Assembly (NCBI RefSeq): GCF_000974445.1
Contig: NZ_BBOJ01000034.1
Span: 1-64,000 of the forward strand
Length of the DNA stretch: 64,000 bases
Reading direction: 5' to 3'
From: Lentzea aerocolonigenes
GTDB lineage: Bacteria > Actinomycetota > Actinomycetes > Mycobacteriales > Pseudonocardiaceae
The notes beneath the pieces were generated by a model. It was given only the letters and a program-made list of their open reading frames with translations, was not told the DNA's origin and did no database searches. Below, in pieces: positions 43,638-52,474 of this stretch; position 1 is the stretch's first letter, and every line of letters starts with the position of its first letter. Position numbers and translations under genes: made by a program.

Positions 43638-44432
43638 GTGAATGCGCTTGCCGTCGTAACCGGTGCTTCGAGTGGAATAGGTTACGAACTCGCGAAAGTC
43701 CTCGCGGACAACGGCTTCGACGTCGTCGTCGCCGCGGAGAACGAACAGATCGCCGACGCGGCCGCGCAGCTCGGCCTGCGCAGTGGTGACGTGCGGGTGG
43801 AGCCGGTGCGCGTCGACCTGCGCGGCCACGACGGCGTGGAGGCGCTCGTGGCCCGCATCAGGGCGATGGGACGGCCGGTGGACGTGCTCGCGATCAACGC
43901 GGGCGTCGGCGTCGGCGGCGATTTCGTGCGTGACACGTCGGTGGACGACAACCTGGAGATCGTGGACCTGAACGTCCGCTCCGCCGTGCACCTCGCGCAC
44001 CGCCTGATCAGCGACATGGTGGACCGCAAGGAGGGCAAGGTCCTGTTCACCTCGTCGATCGCCGCCACCGCGCCCGGCCCGTTCCACTCGGTCTACGCGG
44101 CTTCGAAGGCGTTCCTGGCGTCGTTCGCCCAGGGCCTGCGCGAGGAGCTGCGCGACACCGGCGTCACCGTCACGACGCTGATGCCCGGCCCGACGGACAC
44201 CGAGTTCTTCGAACGCGCGGGCATGCAGGACACGAAGGTCGCCGCGGGGGACAAGGACGACCCGGCGAAGGTGGCGCAGCAGGGCTTCGACGCGCTGATG
44301 AAGGGCGACGACCACGTGGTCGCGGGTTCGCTGAAGAACAAGGTCCAGGCGATCGCGGGCAAGGTCGCGCCGGATCCGGTGAAGGCGAAGATGATGCGCA
44401 CCATGACCGAGCCGGGTTCAGCCGATTCCTGA
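43638..44432 (+). CDS. Short-chain dehydrogenase
   Basis: SDR of 264 residues. The cofactor loop is TGASSGIG, with INAGVG, the catalytic Ser in TSSIAA and YAASK for Tyr/Lys. GTG 43638 follows GGAAGGAG. A C-terminal extension (LKNKVQAIAGKVAPDPVKAKMMRTMTEP) is typical of the actinobacterial subgroup near DUF2795 proteins. Substrate is unknown. It is divergent from the ABC adaptor gene. Confidence 0.92.
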   Translation: MNALAVVTGASSGIGYELAKVLADNGFDVVVAAENEQIADAAAQLGLRSGDVRVEPVRVDLRGHDGVEALVARIRAMGRPVDVLAINAGVGVGGDFVRDTSVDDNLEIVDLNVRSAVHLAHRLISDMVDRKEGKVLFTSSIAATAPGPFHSVYAASKAFLASFAQGLREELRDTGVTVTTLMPGPTDTEFFERAGMQDTKVAAGDKDDPAKVAQQGFDALMKGDDHVVAGSLKNKVQAIAGKVAPDPVKAKMMRTMTEPGSADS

Positions 44433-44448
44433 CGGGTACTCGCGCGCC

Positions 44449-44640
44449 ATGAGCCAACCGAACCCCATCGAGATCCAGAAGTACCTCTCCGGCGTGGACT
44501 ACCCGGTCACCAAGCGGCAGTTGCTGGACAAGGCCAGGGAGAACGGCGCGGACGAGGACGTGCTGGCCGCGCTGGAAAAGCTGCCGGAGCGCGACTACAA
44601 CGGTCCGAACGCGGTGAGCGCGGAGGTAACGAAGGCGTGA
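44449..44640 (+). CDS. DUF2795 protein
   Basis: A 63-residue soluble protein (IEIQKYLSGVDYPVTKRQLLDKARENGAD...) with the DUF2795 helical fold. Function is unknown. Its stop overlaps the start of the DUF1360 gene (GTGA), and it lies 16 bp after the SDR gene, so the three are probably cotranscribed. Confidence 0.9.
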   Translation: MSQPNPIEIQKYLSGVDYPVTKRQLLDKARENGADEDVLAALEKLPERDYNGPNAVSAEVTKA

Positions 44641-45113
44641 GGAAGATCTGGCAGGCCTACGGCGAGGGCAGGCCGCTGCCCGGCTACCTCCTCGCCATCG
44701 GCAGCTACGCGGCTCTGGCCGGCGCCGTCTCGGTGGCCGGGCGCCTCACCGGCGTCCGGCTGCCCGAGCGGTTCTCGCTGCGCGACACCGCGCTCGTCGG
44801 CGTGGCGACGCACAAGGCGAGCCGGTTGCTGACCAAGGAGGCGGTGACGAGCCCGCTGCGGGCCCCGTTCACCCGCTACGAGGCACCGGCGGGCCACGCG
44901 GAACTCAGGGAGAGCCCTCGTGACGACCACCCGGCGCAGCACGCGATCGGCGAGCTGCTCACGTGCCCGTTCTGCGCGGGCGTCTGGATCGCGAGCGGGC
45001 TCACGGCCGGTCTCGTGTTCGCACCGAGGCTCACCCGCCTCGTCGCGACCGCGCTGACCGCCGTCGCGGCCTCGGACGCGCTGAACCTGGCGTACGACAA
45101 GCTGAAGTCATGA
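44637..45113 (+). CDS. DUF1360 membrane protein
   Basis: Membrane protein of 158 residues. Three helices are predicted. The family signature THKASRLLTKEAVTSPLRAPFTRY and the CPFCAGVW motif near residue 110 are intact. The cysteine pair could bind metal or form a disulphide. Function is unknown. It is coupled to the DUF2795 gene by a four-base overlap; the 3' end overlaps the next convergent gene by six bases. Confidence 0.88.
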   Translation: MRKIWQAYGEGRPLPGYLLAIGSYAALAGAVSVAGRLTGVRLPERFSLRDTALVGVATHKASRLLTKEAVTSPLRAPFTRYEAPAGHAELRESPRDDHPAQHAIGELLTCPFCAGVWIASGLTAGLVFAPRLTRLVATALTAVAASDALNLAYDKLKS

Positions 45114-45641
45114 CTCCTGGAGGCCGCGCCGGCGCGGCGCCGGTTCCACGTCCGGTGGCCGGTTGAGCGCCGGGTCGAACGCCGGCGGTGGCGCGTCCCC
45201 GTTCTGCGGGTTCAGCGTCACGGCGGCGACCTGGCGCCACTCCGCGTCCTTTCCCGAAGCGTGGAGGGTGAACCGCGTCGGCGGCTCACCTCCGTCCGGA
45301 ACGGCCATGAACCACACCAGCTCGCCGCGGTGGCGGTACGGCGTCAACGTGCCGAGGCGGGCGTCCTCCCAGCGGCGCACGAACTTCGGCAGCAACCGCG
45401 TGCGCTTGCCCGTGCCGGTGCTCGACAGCAGCAGGTCCCAGTCGCCCGACTCGGTCGGCACCCGCAGCGCGAGGCTGAGCACCTCGGGCTTGCCCGTGTG
45501 CTCGGTCAGACACACGACGACGGTGGCGGTCTCGGGGAACGGTGCGGTGCCGCGCAGCTCGCCGGTCGTCCGCAGGCCGCGAGGATGCGGTGCGCGGCCG
45601 TCGCGCGCCTTGGCGAGCAGGCGGAAGACGGTGGTCAGCAC
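45108..45641 (-). CDS. Conserved hypothetical protein, possibly catalase-like fold
   Basis: Protein of 177 residues starting at GTG. Central strands are visible (TATVVVCLTEHTG, LSLALRVP, WDLLLSSTGTGKRTRLLPKF, LVWFMAVPDGG). The pattern of an LAVRxP strand followed by a DLLLxTTG strand recalls catalase-like proteins sometimes labelled phosphodiesterases in actinobacteria, but no haem-ligand motif is evident. It is divergent from the methyltransferase gene with 73 bp between. Confidence 0.65.
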   Translation of the reverse strand: MLTTVFRLLAKARDGRAPHPRGLRTTGELRGTAPFPETATVVVCLTEHTGKPEVLSLALRVPTESGDWDLLLSSTGTGKRTRLLPKFVRRWEDARLGTLTPYRHRGELVWFMAVPDGGEPPTRFTLHASGKDAEWRQVAAVTLNPQNGDAPPPAFDPALNRPPDVEPAPRRRGLQES

Positions 45642-45714
45642 ATCCGGTGTGTACCCGGGAAAAGCCTGGAAAAACGCGGTGTTTCAAGGTCTTCCGGCGG
45701 GGGACTCTCACGGG

Positions 45715-46410
45715 GTGAGGCTGCTCAGAGCTCCCGGCGTGTACGCGCCCCAGGACGACACCGCGCTCCTCGTCGAGGCGATGCGCGCCGCGGCGATCCC
45801 GGCGGGTGCCCGCGTGCTCGACATCGGCACCGGCACCGGTGCGCTGGCCATCGCCGCGATCCGCGCCGGAGCCGCCGAGGTGACCGGTGTGGACGTCTCG
45901 CGGCGTGCCGTGTGGACCGCACGGGTCAACGCGGCCCTGCAACGACTTCCGTTGCGCGTCAAGCTCGGCAATGCCCTGGACGTCATCGCGGGCGAGCGTT
46001 TCGACCTGGTGCTCGCCAATCCGCCCTACGTGCCCGCTGCCGACCCTTGTGCGGCACGCGGTCCGGCACGGGCGTGGGACGCGGGCGTGGACGGACGTCA
46101 GCTGCTGGACCCGTTGTGCGCCAGGATGTTCGACCTCCTGGTGCCGGGCGGGGTCGTGCTGATCGTCCACTCGGCACTGTGCGGAGTGGACACGACGGTG
46201 CGGCAGCTGCGGGACAACGGCCTGAAAGCGGCGGTCGTGCAACGGCGCTGGGTGCCGTTCGGGCCGGTGATGAACGGCAGGACCGACTTCCTGGAGAGGC
46301 ACGGGCTGATCGCGCCCGGTCAGCGGCAAGAGGAACTGGTGGTGATCCGCGGTGACCGGCCAGAACGCCCGCAGGGTGACGGTGGTGCCGAACGGCCCGG
46401 TGCTCGTTGA
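45715..46410 (+). CDS. HemK2/MTQ2-like SAM-dependent methyltransferase
   Basis: Methyltransferase of 231 residues. SAM motif I is VLDIGTGTGALAI, and the catalytic motif LANPPYVPA is that of the N5-glutamine/N6-adenine group. There is no N-terminal recognition domain, so it resembles HemK2/MTQ2 rather than PrmC. GTG 45715 follows GGGGGA. The 3' end overlaps the CDGSH gene by 59 bases in another frame, so the two are cotranscribed. Target is unknown; a protein or small molecule is possible. Confidence 0.88.
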   Translation: MRLLRAPGVYAPQDDTALLVEAMRAAAIPAGARVLDIGTGTGALAIAAIRAGAAEVTGVDVSRRAVWTARVNAALQRLPLRVKLGNALDVIAGERFDLVLANPPYVPAADPCAARGPARAWDAGVDGRQLLDPLCARMFDLLVPGGVVLIVHSALCGVDTTVRQLRDNGLKAAVVQRRWVPFGPVMNGRTDFLERHGLIAPGQRQEELVVIRGDRPERPQGDGGAERPGAR

Positions 46411-46579
46411 GGGTCCGGTCGAGCTCGTCACCGACGACGGTGTGACGCACACCAGCGACCGGTTCGTGGTCGCGGTGTGCGCGTGCCGCCGCAGCAAGCG
46501 CTACCCGTTCTGCGACACCAGCCACCGCAAGCGCGTGCGCAGCGAGGACTCTCCGGAACGCCACGAGGACAACAGGTGA
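46352..46579 (+). CDS. CDGSH iron-sulphur domain protein
   Basis: A 75-residue protein. The [2Fe-2S] site reads VCACRRSKRYPFCDTSH: three Cys and one His in the CDGSH spacing. The family is a redox-active, cluster-transferring type. GTG 46352 lies inside the methyltransferase gene. The last 79 bp overlap the convergent diiron-oxidase-like gene. Association with that gene suggests electron or cluster supply (inference). Confidence 0.92.
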   Translation: MTGQNARRVTVVPNGPVLVEGPVELVTDDGVTHTSDRFVVAVCACRRSKRYPFCDTSHRKRVRSEDSPERHEDNR

Positions 46580-47490
46580 TCCGCGAGCCGCGCCTCCAGC
46601 AGTTCCGTGGCCTGGACGCCGAACACCACGTCGCTCTTGAGCTCCGGCTCCTGCTCCAGCAGTGACCCGATGACGTCGCGGCGCATGATCTGCTCGTGCA
46701 CGGCGTCGGCCTCGATGTGCTCGGTGAAGAACTCGACGCACCGCGGGTCGGCGCCGAGCCGGTCCAGCGCCTGCGCCATCCGGTGCGCGCTCGGGGCGGT
46801 GGTGATCTCCGCGGCGGCGAAGTGGCCGACGAGTGCGCCGCGCAACGACCGGTGCAGACCGAACAGCGACATCATGTTGACGATCGCGATGGCCGGTGCC
46901 GGCACGTCGTCGAGGTAGTGCAGGTAGTCCGGCGACATCCCCGCGCCTTCGAGCAGGCCGGCGTAGAGGCGCGAGTGCATCCGGTCGGCCTTGCCGCCGC
47001 CGAACTCGTCGAACTCCACCGCGACGAGCGCCGCCTTGGCCCTGCCGCGCAGCCTCGGGATCACCCACGCGTGCGGGTCGGCTTCCTTGTGGTGGTACAC
47101 CGACCTGTGCGCGAAGTACTCCCGCATCTCGTCCCACGTCCCGTTGTCCCGCAGGTGGTGCGACACCCCGCTGCCGGGCACGTGTTCGACCAGCAACGCG
47201 TCCAGCGCGGTGTCGAGGTCGTCCCCGCCGTCCACATCGGACCGCAGCGCGGCGAGGAAGACGATCTCGGCCTGGGCGCGCAGGGCGAGCAGCTGCGGAT
47301 CCCACTCCCAGGCGGGGTGCACGCCGTCGAAACCGCCGTAGTGCAGCTCGTACAGCACGTGCAGCGCGATGGTCAGGTCCTCGCCGTGCGGGTCGGCGTC
47401 GGTGAACGGGATCGGGCGGCCGTCCGGGTCACCGCTCAGCGTGCTGATGACGGTCTCCGAGAGCGGGCCTCGGGGCGAGGGAAGCTTCAC
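46501..47490 (-). CDS. Haem-oxygenase-like diiron protein (iron-containing redox enzyme family)
   Basis: All-helical protein of 329 residues. Likely metal ligands lie in LHVLYELHY (Glu, His), VAVEFDEFGGGKADRMH (Glu, Asp/Glu, His) and FFTEHIEADAVHEQI (Glu, Glu, Asp, His). This is the pattern of haem-oxygenase-like diiron oxidases, which include enzymes for unusual oxidations such as N-oxygenation and fatty-acid cleavage. Start is GTG 47490 or ATG 47523. It follows the ligase gene closely and overlaps the CDGSH gene tail to tail. The substrate may be the product of the ligase. Confidence 0.87.
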   Translation of the reverse strand: MKLPSPRGPLSETVISTLSGDPDGRPIPFTDADPHGEDLTIALHVLYELHYGGFDGVHPAWEWDPQLLALRAQAEIVFLAALRSDVDGGDDLDTALDALLVEHVPGSGVSHHLRDNGTWDEMREYFAHRSVYHHKEADPHAWVIPRLRGRAKAALVAVEFDEFGGGKADRMHSRLYAGLLEGAGMSPDYLHYLDDVPAPAIAIVNMMSLFGLHRSLRGALVGHFAAAEITTAPSAHRMAQALDRLGADPRCVEFFTEHIEADAVHEQIMRRDVIGSLLEQEPELKSDVVFGVQATELLEARLADHLLSSWRSGESSLRTRLRWLVSQNG

Positions 47491-47497
47491 CCCGGTG

Positions 47498-48484
47498 TCA
47501 TACCCTCTGCCCGACCAGGTCATGCACGAGCGCGAGCTCGCCGCGTTCCTCCAGCGCCGGTGTCACGTGCTCCACCAGCCGTTCGAGCAGAGCGGTCGCG
47601 GGCACCCGGCACTCCCGCCACGGATCGACCCCCGCACCGTCCAGACCGTACCGGGAAGCCGCCCAGACGGCCGCTGCGCACACGTCGTCCCGCACCGGGG
47701 GTGACTCGACCCCGTGGCACGCCGTGTGGACGAGAGCGCGCGACAGGGCCGCTTGCAGCACCGCGTCCTCGACCGTCGCCGCCGCGTCCGCCGCGCGGAA
47801 CTCCACGGTCGGCAGCTTCGGCGACAGGCGGGCGAGCCAGAACGACTGGGCGTGGTCCACGAGCGTTCCACACGCGACCATCCTGGCGACGGCGGCGTCG
47901 TACTCGGCGGCCCCGGAGAAGACCGGAGGCACACCGGAGCCCGGGAACCGCGACTGCTCCACCATCCGCCAGCTCGCGTAGCCGTTGTCCGGTGAGCTGG
48001 CGGACAAGGCGAGCAGCGTGGGCAGCCACGGCCGGACGTGGTTCAGCACGCGCACGCCGGTCTCGCGGTCGGGCACACCGACGTGGACGTGACACCCGCA
48101 CGCCTCGTAGTGCTCGACGACGCCCGCGTAGGTGTCCAGCACGTGGCGGAAGCGCGGGTTGCCGCGGCTGACGATCTCCTGCTTCGACGGTTTCCGCGGG
48201 GTGCCACGGGAAAGCAGCCCCAGACCGACCTCCTCGGCCGCCTTCTCGAGTGCCGTGCGGGCCTGCCGCAACGCCTCGCCGAGGTCGGTGACCGAGGTGC
48301 ACGGACCGGTCGCCGCCTCGACCTGCGTGCCCGCGAGCTCGGCGTGGAACCTGGTGAGCTCGCTGTCCTGGACACGCGCCAGCACGGCGTCCGCCCGCAC
48401 CGAGGTGCGTCCGGACGCCGTGTCGACCAGAAGGAACTCTTCTTCTACGCCAACGGTGTCAGCGCACTGCGGCACGCCGGCCAA
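47498..48484 (-). CDS. Carboxylate-amine ligase (YbdK/GCS2 family)
   Basis: ATP-dependent amide-forming enzyme family; 328 residues. The opening TVGVEEEFLLVD is the GCS2 hallmark. CGCHVHVGVPDRE and PTVEFRAADA are the other conserved active-site segments. Members ligate glutamate or other acids to amines; the exact substrates are unknown. The start codon (TTG 48484 or a later GTG) is uncertain. It overlaps the upstream DUF4383 gene and precedes the diiron protein gene, forming one operon. Confidence 0.88.
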   Translation of the reverse strand: MAGVPQCADTVGVEEEFLLVDTASGRTSVRADAVLARVQDSELTRFHAELAGTQVEAATGPCTSVTDLGEALRQARTALEKAAEEVGLGLLSRGTPRKPSKQEIVSRGNPRFRHVLDTYAGVVEHYEACGCHVHVGVPDRETGVRVLNHVRPWLPTLLALSASSPDNGYASWRMVEQSRFPGSGVPPVFSGAAEYDAAVARMVACGTLVDHAQSFWLARLSPKLPTVEFRAADAAATVEDAVLQAALSRALVHTACHGVESPPVRDDVCAAAVWAASRYGLDGAGVDPWRECRVPATALLERLVEHVTPALEERGELALVHDLVGQRV

Positions 48485-48890
48485 GTGCGACTCCCAGTCC
48501 GATCATGCCGAGGCCCAGGACGAAGTGCAGCCAGTCGTCCGCGGAGTTGAGCGGCACGAAGTTCGCGTCGCTCGTCTTGTCGATCACGAGCCCGTACAGC
48601 CACAGCACGAGGTAGATCGCGCCGCCGCCGATCAGGAACGCCCGCGCGCCCGCCGGCGTGCGCGCGGACAGGAAGCCCGCCACGCCGAACAGCAGGTGCA
48701 CGATGTTGTGCAGGATCGACACCATGAAGACGCCGAGGAGCATGGCGCCGGACTCGTGACCCGCGAAGGTCATCTGGTCGTAGTCCGTCGTGATGCCCGG
48801 GATGAAGCCGAGCACGCCGACCAGTGCGAACACCGCTGCGACGACGAGTGCGGCCTGCTGGACCCGCGTGCGGGTGGTGACGTCGACCAT
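48459..48890 (-). CDS. DUF4383 membrane protein
   Basis: Protein of 143 residues with four predicted helices (QQAALVVAAVFALVGVLGF, MLLGVFMVSILHNIVHLLFG, FLIGGGAIYLVLWLYG, WLHFVLGLGMIGLGVAL). DUF4383 signatures HNIVHLLFGVAG and DDWLHFVLG are present. Function is unknown. ATG 48890 has AGGTGAG upstream. Its 3' end overlaps the ligase start by 26 bp. Confidence 0.9.
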   Translation of the reverse strand: MVDVTTRTRVQQAALVVAAVFALVGVLGFIPGITTDYDQMTFAGHESGAMLLGVFMVSILHNIVHLLFGVAGFLSARTPAGARAFLIGGGAIYLVLWLYGLVIDKTSDANFVPLNSADDWLHFVLGLGMIGLGVALGRRAAVR

Positions 48891-48982
48891 CGAACTCACC
48901 TCGTGGTTTGGTCGTGAACGTGGTCGATCACCGGCTACCCGGGCAGGGTAGGCACAAACGCTCGCGGGGTATTCGGTGCGGC

Positions 48983-49381
48983 ATGGACGACCAGACGATC
49001 GAAGCCCTGGGCAAGCTGAGCAAGGCGCTGGAGACCACCGAACGGGCGCGCGGCCACCTGTACTCGTTCCACCAGCTCACCGGATCGGCCGACTTCATGC
49101 TGGACGAGGCGATCGCGGCACTGCGCGAGGCGGGCCACCACGAGCACGCGGACCGGGTGCAACGGGAGCTGCTCGGCCGCAACGTGCTGCCGGGGCGGTG
49201 GACGTTCGAGGTCGTCGAGCAGTACGACGACACCTACTACGACGTCTTCCGTGACGTGGAACGGGCGACGCGGGACGCCCTGGGCAACGGCAGGCGTCAC
49301 GAGTACGAGGCACGGCTCAAGCGCGAACGTCAGCGGCTCAGCGCGGCGGCGTACGCGGAGAGGGACTCCCGGTCCGGCTGA
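48983..49381 (+). CDS. Conserved actinobacterial hypothetical protein
   Basis: A 132-residue, strongly helical and charged protein. LGKLSKALETTERARGHLYSFHQLTGSADFMLDEA opens it, and HEYEARLKRERQRLSAAAYAERDSRSG closes it. The ATG begins at 48983 without a strong Shine-Dalgarno. No domain of known function is recognised. Its last 52 bp are antisense to the end of the LAL regulator gene. Confidence 0.78.
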   Translation: MDDQTIEALGKLSKALETTERARGHLYSFHQLTGSADFMLDEAIAALREAGHHEHADRVQRELLGRNVLPGRWTFEVVEQYDDTYYDVFRDVERATRDALGNGRRHEYEARLKRERQRLSAAAYAERDSRSG

Positions 49382-52206
49382 CCCGTCTTGGCGATCAGCG
49401 ACGCGACGTGCTTCTCCACCGTGCGCGGCGAGATGTGCAGCCTGGTCCCGATGGCCTTGTTGCCCATCCGGTCCGCCAACAGCACGAACACCTCGAACTC
49501 GCGCACCGTAACGCCGTGCCCGCGCAGCTGCTGCGGCACCTGTTCGGTGCCGGTGCGGCGTTGCTGGACGGGTGCACCGGCCTGCCTGAGCAGGCTTCGG
49601 CACGCCGACGCCACCGCGGGGATCGACGCCTGGTGGAAGTGCTCCTCGGCCGAACGCAGCCACGACACCGGATCACCCCACGCGGCGGCCTCCGGTGCGA
49701 CGAGCCGCAGGCCCAGGTGCCGTGCCATCGGGTAGATGGCGGCGGCGTCCTGGGCGCACCGGAACGCCTCCAGAGCCTCCTCGAACCTGTTGTCGCGGCC
49801 GAGCAGCACGGCGTGCGCGAGCTCGGTGAACTGCCGGTTCCACCGCATGCCGGAGGGAGAACCCTTGGCCAGCACGAGGTAGTCGTGCCAGTCGAACCGG
49901 CCGTCGAGCACCCCGAGGAGCACGTCCAGGCCGTGCGTGCCGGAGAGGTGGAACGTGGTGGGGTTCTGCGACTCCAGGGCGCGCGCCCGGTCGAGCTCCT
50001 GCGTTGCCAGGGCGCGGTTTTCTTCGAGGAGGGCGCAGAACGCGCTCGCGAGTCCGTAGCAGAGCGGGAACTCCTGCGTGCCGCTCTTCGCGATCGCTTC
50101 GAACTCCCTGATGGCGTCGTCGGTTCCGGCGCGGTCGCCGCGGTGCGCGGCCAGCGTCGCCTTCGCCATCAACAGGTACCGGGTCAGGACGTGCAGCCGC
50201 AGGCGCGTGGTCGTGTGCAGGCACCGTTCGATCTGCTCGGCGGCCACCGCGTAGTCGCCGGTGAGCACGGACTGCAACGCCAGGATGGCGTCCACGTTGT
50301 GCGCCACCGTGATCGCACCCGCCCGGTACGCCTCGGCGTGCGTGCGGCCCAGTGCTTCGGTGCTGCCGTGTTCGAGCCAGTCGTTGCCCGCCAGGCGCAC
50401 CAGCGCGTAGACGTGCTGGATCGGCATCCGGTGGGTGTCCGCGAGCGCGAGTGCCTTGCCGAAGCACGCGTTGGCCTCGTGGAGGTCCTGTTCGCGCGCG
50501 ATGACCCCCAGCAGCTGCCACGCCTCGCACGCCACCGCCGGCAGGTGCGCCCGGTCCGCAGCGAGAGCCGCCTGCCGCGCGAGGGCCGCCGCCGAGGAGA
50601 TCCGGTCGGGGCTCGGGATGTTCAGCGTGAGGTAGGCCGAGTTCACGTCGAGCTGTGCGGTCAGCTCGTCGGGTGCGTCCGGTCCGAGCAGCGTGCGGGC
50701 GATGCGCACCTGTTCCACGCCTTCGGTGAACCACCCGGCGATGTGGGCGACGCGGGCGAGTCGCGTGTGGAGCTTGGCGCGGCGGGAGCCCTCCAGGCCG
50801 TGCAGGCCGGGGACGTCCAGCGCGAAGGCCCGTTCGAAGTCGCCCGTCTCGGCCAGCGCGGGAAGGAGCGTGTCCAGGACGTCGGCGCGTGCGGAGATGT
50901 CGTCCGCCAGCAGTTGTTGCGCGCGGTCGAGCAACGTGACGGCCGAGCCCGCCGCGCCGCCCGCCAGCGCCCGTCTGCCCGCCTCGGCGAACAGAAGGCC
51001 TGCCTGCGTGGGAGATCCGGCGTCGGACCGCAGCTTCGCGACGAGCGGGCACCAGTCTCCTGGCAGTCCGGGGTGCAGTTCCTCGATCACGTCGGCGGTG
51101 CGCTGGGACAGGTCCGCACGTTCGGCGGGCGTCAGCTGGGCGAGCAACGCGTCCGCGGTGAGCGGGTGCCGGAACGCGTACCAGTCGGGAGCGGGCTCGT
51201 CCGGCGTCACGAGCTGAGCGGCGACCCCCGCGTGCAGGTGGCTGAGCAGACGGCGGTCGTCGGTGCCGGTCACCTTCTGCACCACCGAGAGCGGGAAGCG
51301 GTGGCCGAGCACCGCGGCGATCGACAGCACCTCGCGGCCCTGCGGCCCGAGCCTGTCCGTGCGGTGCGCGACGCTGCGCACGAACGCCGCGGGCACCGGC
51401 AGCTTGAGCTCGCCGAGCACCTGCCACCCGTGCTCGCCGGACAGCAGGAGCCCGCTGCTCACCATGCTGTGCAGCAGTTCCTCGACCAGGAACGGGTTTC
51501 CGGCGCTGTCCGTCCACAAGCGATCGGTCAGCTCGTGCGGGACCTGCGTGCTCTCCAGGCAGGCGGCGGTCATCTGCCCGACCTCGGCCTGCGAGAGCCG
51601 GTGCAGTTCGAGCAGGACGGCGGAACCGCGTTGCACGATCCGGTGGACGAGCTCCCACGCGTGGCCGGGTTCGGTGCGGATCGTCGCGAGCAGCAGGACC
51701 GGCTGGTCCTCCAGGTTGTCCGCGAGGTACTCGACGACGGCGAGCGTCTCGGCGTCCGCCTCGTGCAGGTCTTCGAGGACCAGCAGGCACGGCGTCTTGC
51801 GCGCGACGGACGCGAGCAGCCGCAGCACCGCCTCGGCCAGCACCACGACCGACTCCGTCGTGGACCGGTGGTCCTGCCACTCCGGGATCAGCGTGCCCAG
51901 CACGGGTTTGTAGGGACCGAGCGCGGAGTCGTCCGGCGGTTCGCCGCGGAAGAGACCCAGAAGGGCTTCCGCGATTGGACGAAACGGCACCATCGGCCCG
52001 ATCGTCGTGCCGCGTCCCTTGAGCACCCGCATGCCCTCGTCGAACGCCCGGCCCGCCGCGTACCGCGCGAGCCTGGACTTGCCGATGCCGGCCTCACCTG
52101 TCAGGAAGAGGGCGCCACCACGGGATTCACGGATGTGTCCGAGTGCCCCGGTGATGGCCGCGACCTCTCGGTCGCGGCCGACCACGTGGGGCGCTCGGGT
52201 CTGCAT
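49330..52206 (-). CDS. LAL-type LuxR-family transcriptional regulator
   Basis: Large ATP-binding regulator of 958 residues. The N-terminal AAA/NTPase has Walker A GEAGIGKS (residues 37-44) and Walker B LLVLEDLHEADAET. A TPR-like helical middle follows. The C-terminal LuxR HTH reads VTVREFEVFVLLADRMGNKAIGTRLHISPRTVEKHV. LAL proteins typically activate secondary-metabolite clusters. It lies 67 bp downstream of the peptide precursor gene on the same strand, so it may be in the lanM operon and act as a positive feedback regulator. Confidence 0.93.
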   Translation of the reverse strand: MQTRAPHVVGRDREVAAITGALGHIRESRGGALFLTGEAGIGKSRLARYAAGRAFDEGMRVLKGRGTTIGPMVPFRPIAEALLGLFRGEPPDDSALGPYKPVLGTLIPEWQDHRSTTESVVVLAEAVLRLLASVARKTPCLLVLEDLHEADAETLAVVEYLADNLEDQPVLLLATIRTEPGHAWELVHRIVQRGSAVLLELHRLSQAEVGQMTAACLESTQVPHELTDRLWTDSAGNPFLVEELLHSMVSSGLLLSGEHGWQVLGELKLPVPAAFVRSVAHRTDRLGPQGREVLSIAAVLGHRFPLSVVQKVTGTDDRRLLSHLHAGVAAQLVTPDEPAPDWYAFRHPLTADALLAQLTPAERADLSQRTADVIEELHPGLPGDWCPLVAKLRSDAGSPTQAGLLFAEAGRRALAGGAAGSAVTLLDRAQQLLADDISARADVLDTLLPALAETGDFERAFALDVPGLHGLEGSRRAKLHTRLARVAHIAGWFTEGVEQVRIARTLLGPDAPDELTAQLDVNSAYLTLNIPSPDRISSAAALARQAALAADRAHLPAVACEAWQLLGVIAREQDLHEANACFGKALALADTHRMPIQHVYALVRLAGNDWLEHGSTEALGRTHAEAYRAGAITVAHNVDAILALQSVLTGDYAVAAEQIERCLHTTTRLRLHVLTRYLLMAKATLAAHRGDRAGTDDAIREFEAIAKSGTQEFPLCYGLASAFCALLEENRALATQELDRARALESQNPTTFHLSGTHGLDVLLGVLDGRFDWHDYLVLAKGSPSGMRWNRQFTELAHAVLLGRDNRFEEALEAFRCAQDAAAIYPMARHLGLRLVAPEAAAWGDPVSWLRSAEEHFHQASIPAVASACRSLLRQAGAPVQQRRTGTEQVPQQLRGHGVTVREFEVFVLLADRMGNKAIGTRLHISPRTVEKHVASLIAKTGQPDRESLSAYAAALSR

Positions 52207-52273
52207 TCCTGGACCCTAACGGCCGTGTGAAGCCCTCCGTGTCGGCTGCACAGACGCATTCAGGCCGAATGGA

Positions 52274-52462
52274 TCACCGGGCGCTGACGGTCGTCTCGGC
52301 CAGCGTGGGCGTGATCGCCGAGACCGCGCTCATCGCGAGGGTCAGGCCCATCAACGCTCGCGCCCTCGCTCCCGCGCGGGTCTTCGGGGCGAGCTCCATC
52401 TCCCCGATCACGTGCTCGGCCGGCTCGGGCTGGGCGGCCGTGCGGTGCAGGGACTCGTTCAT
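52274..52462 (-). CDS. Candidate RiPP (lanthipeptide-type) precursor peptide lacking cysteine
   Basis: A 62-residue peptide starting at ATG 52462, with GGAG eight bases upstream, only 12 bp after the lanM stop. The N-terminal part is acidic and leader-like (EPAEHVIGEMELAP, residues 13-26), followed by a basic stretch (TRAGARARA). The C-terminus from residue 37 has eight Ser/Thr (T41, S45, S48, T51, T53, T57, T58, S60) and ends VSAR. There is no Cys anywhere and no double-glycine cleavage site. If LanM modifies it, the result would be dehydroamino acids rather than lanthionines. The precursor role is inference from position, size and composition. Confidence 0.7.
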   Translation of the reverse strand: MNESLHRTAAQPEPAEHVIGEMELAPKTRAGARARALMGLTLAMSAVSAITPTLAETTVSAR

Positions 52463-52474
52463 CGGGTGCACTCC

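Noticed and set aside
49408..52230. Long frame antisense to the LAL regulator
   Set aside because: It is complementary to a gene with clear Walker and LuxR motifs and contains no recognised domain.
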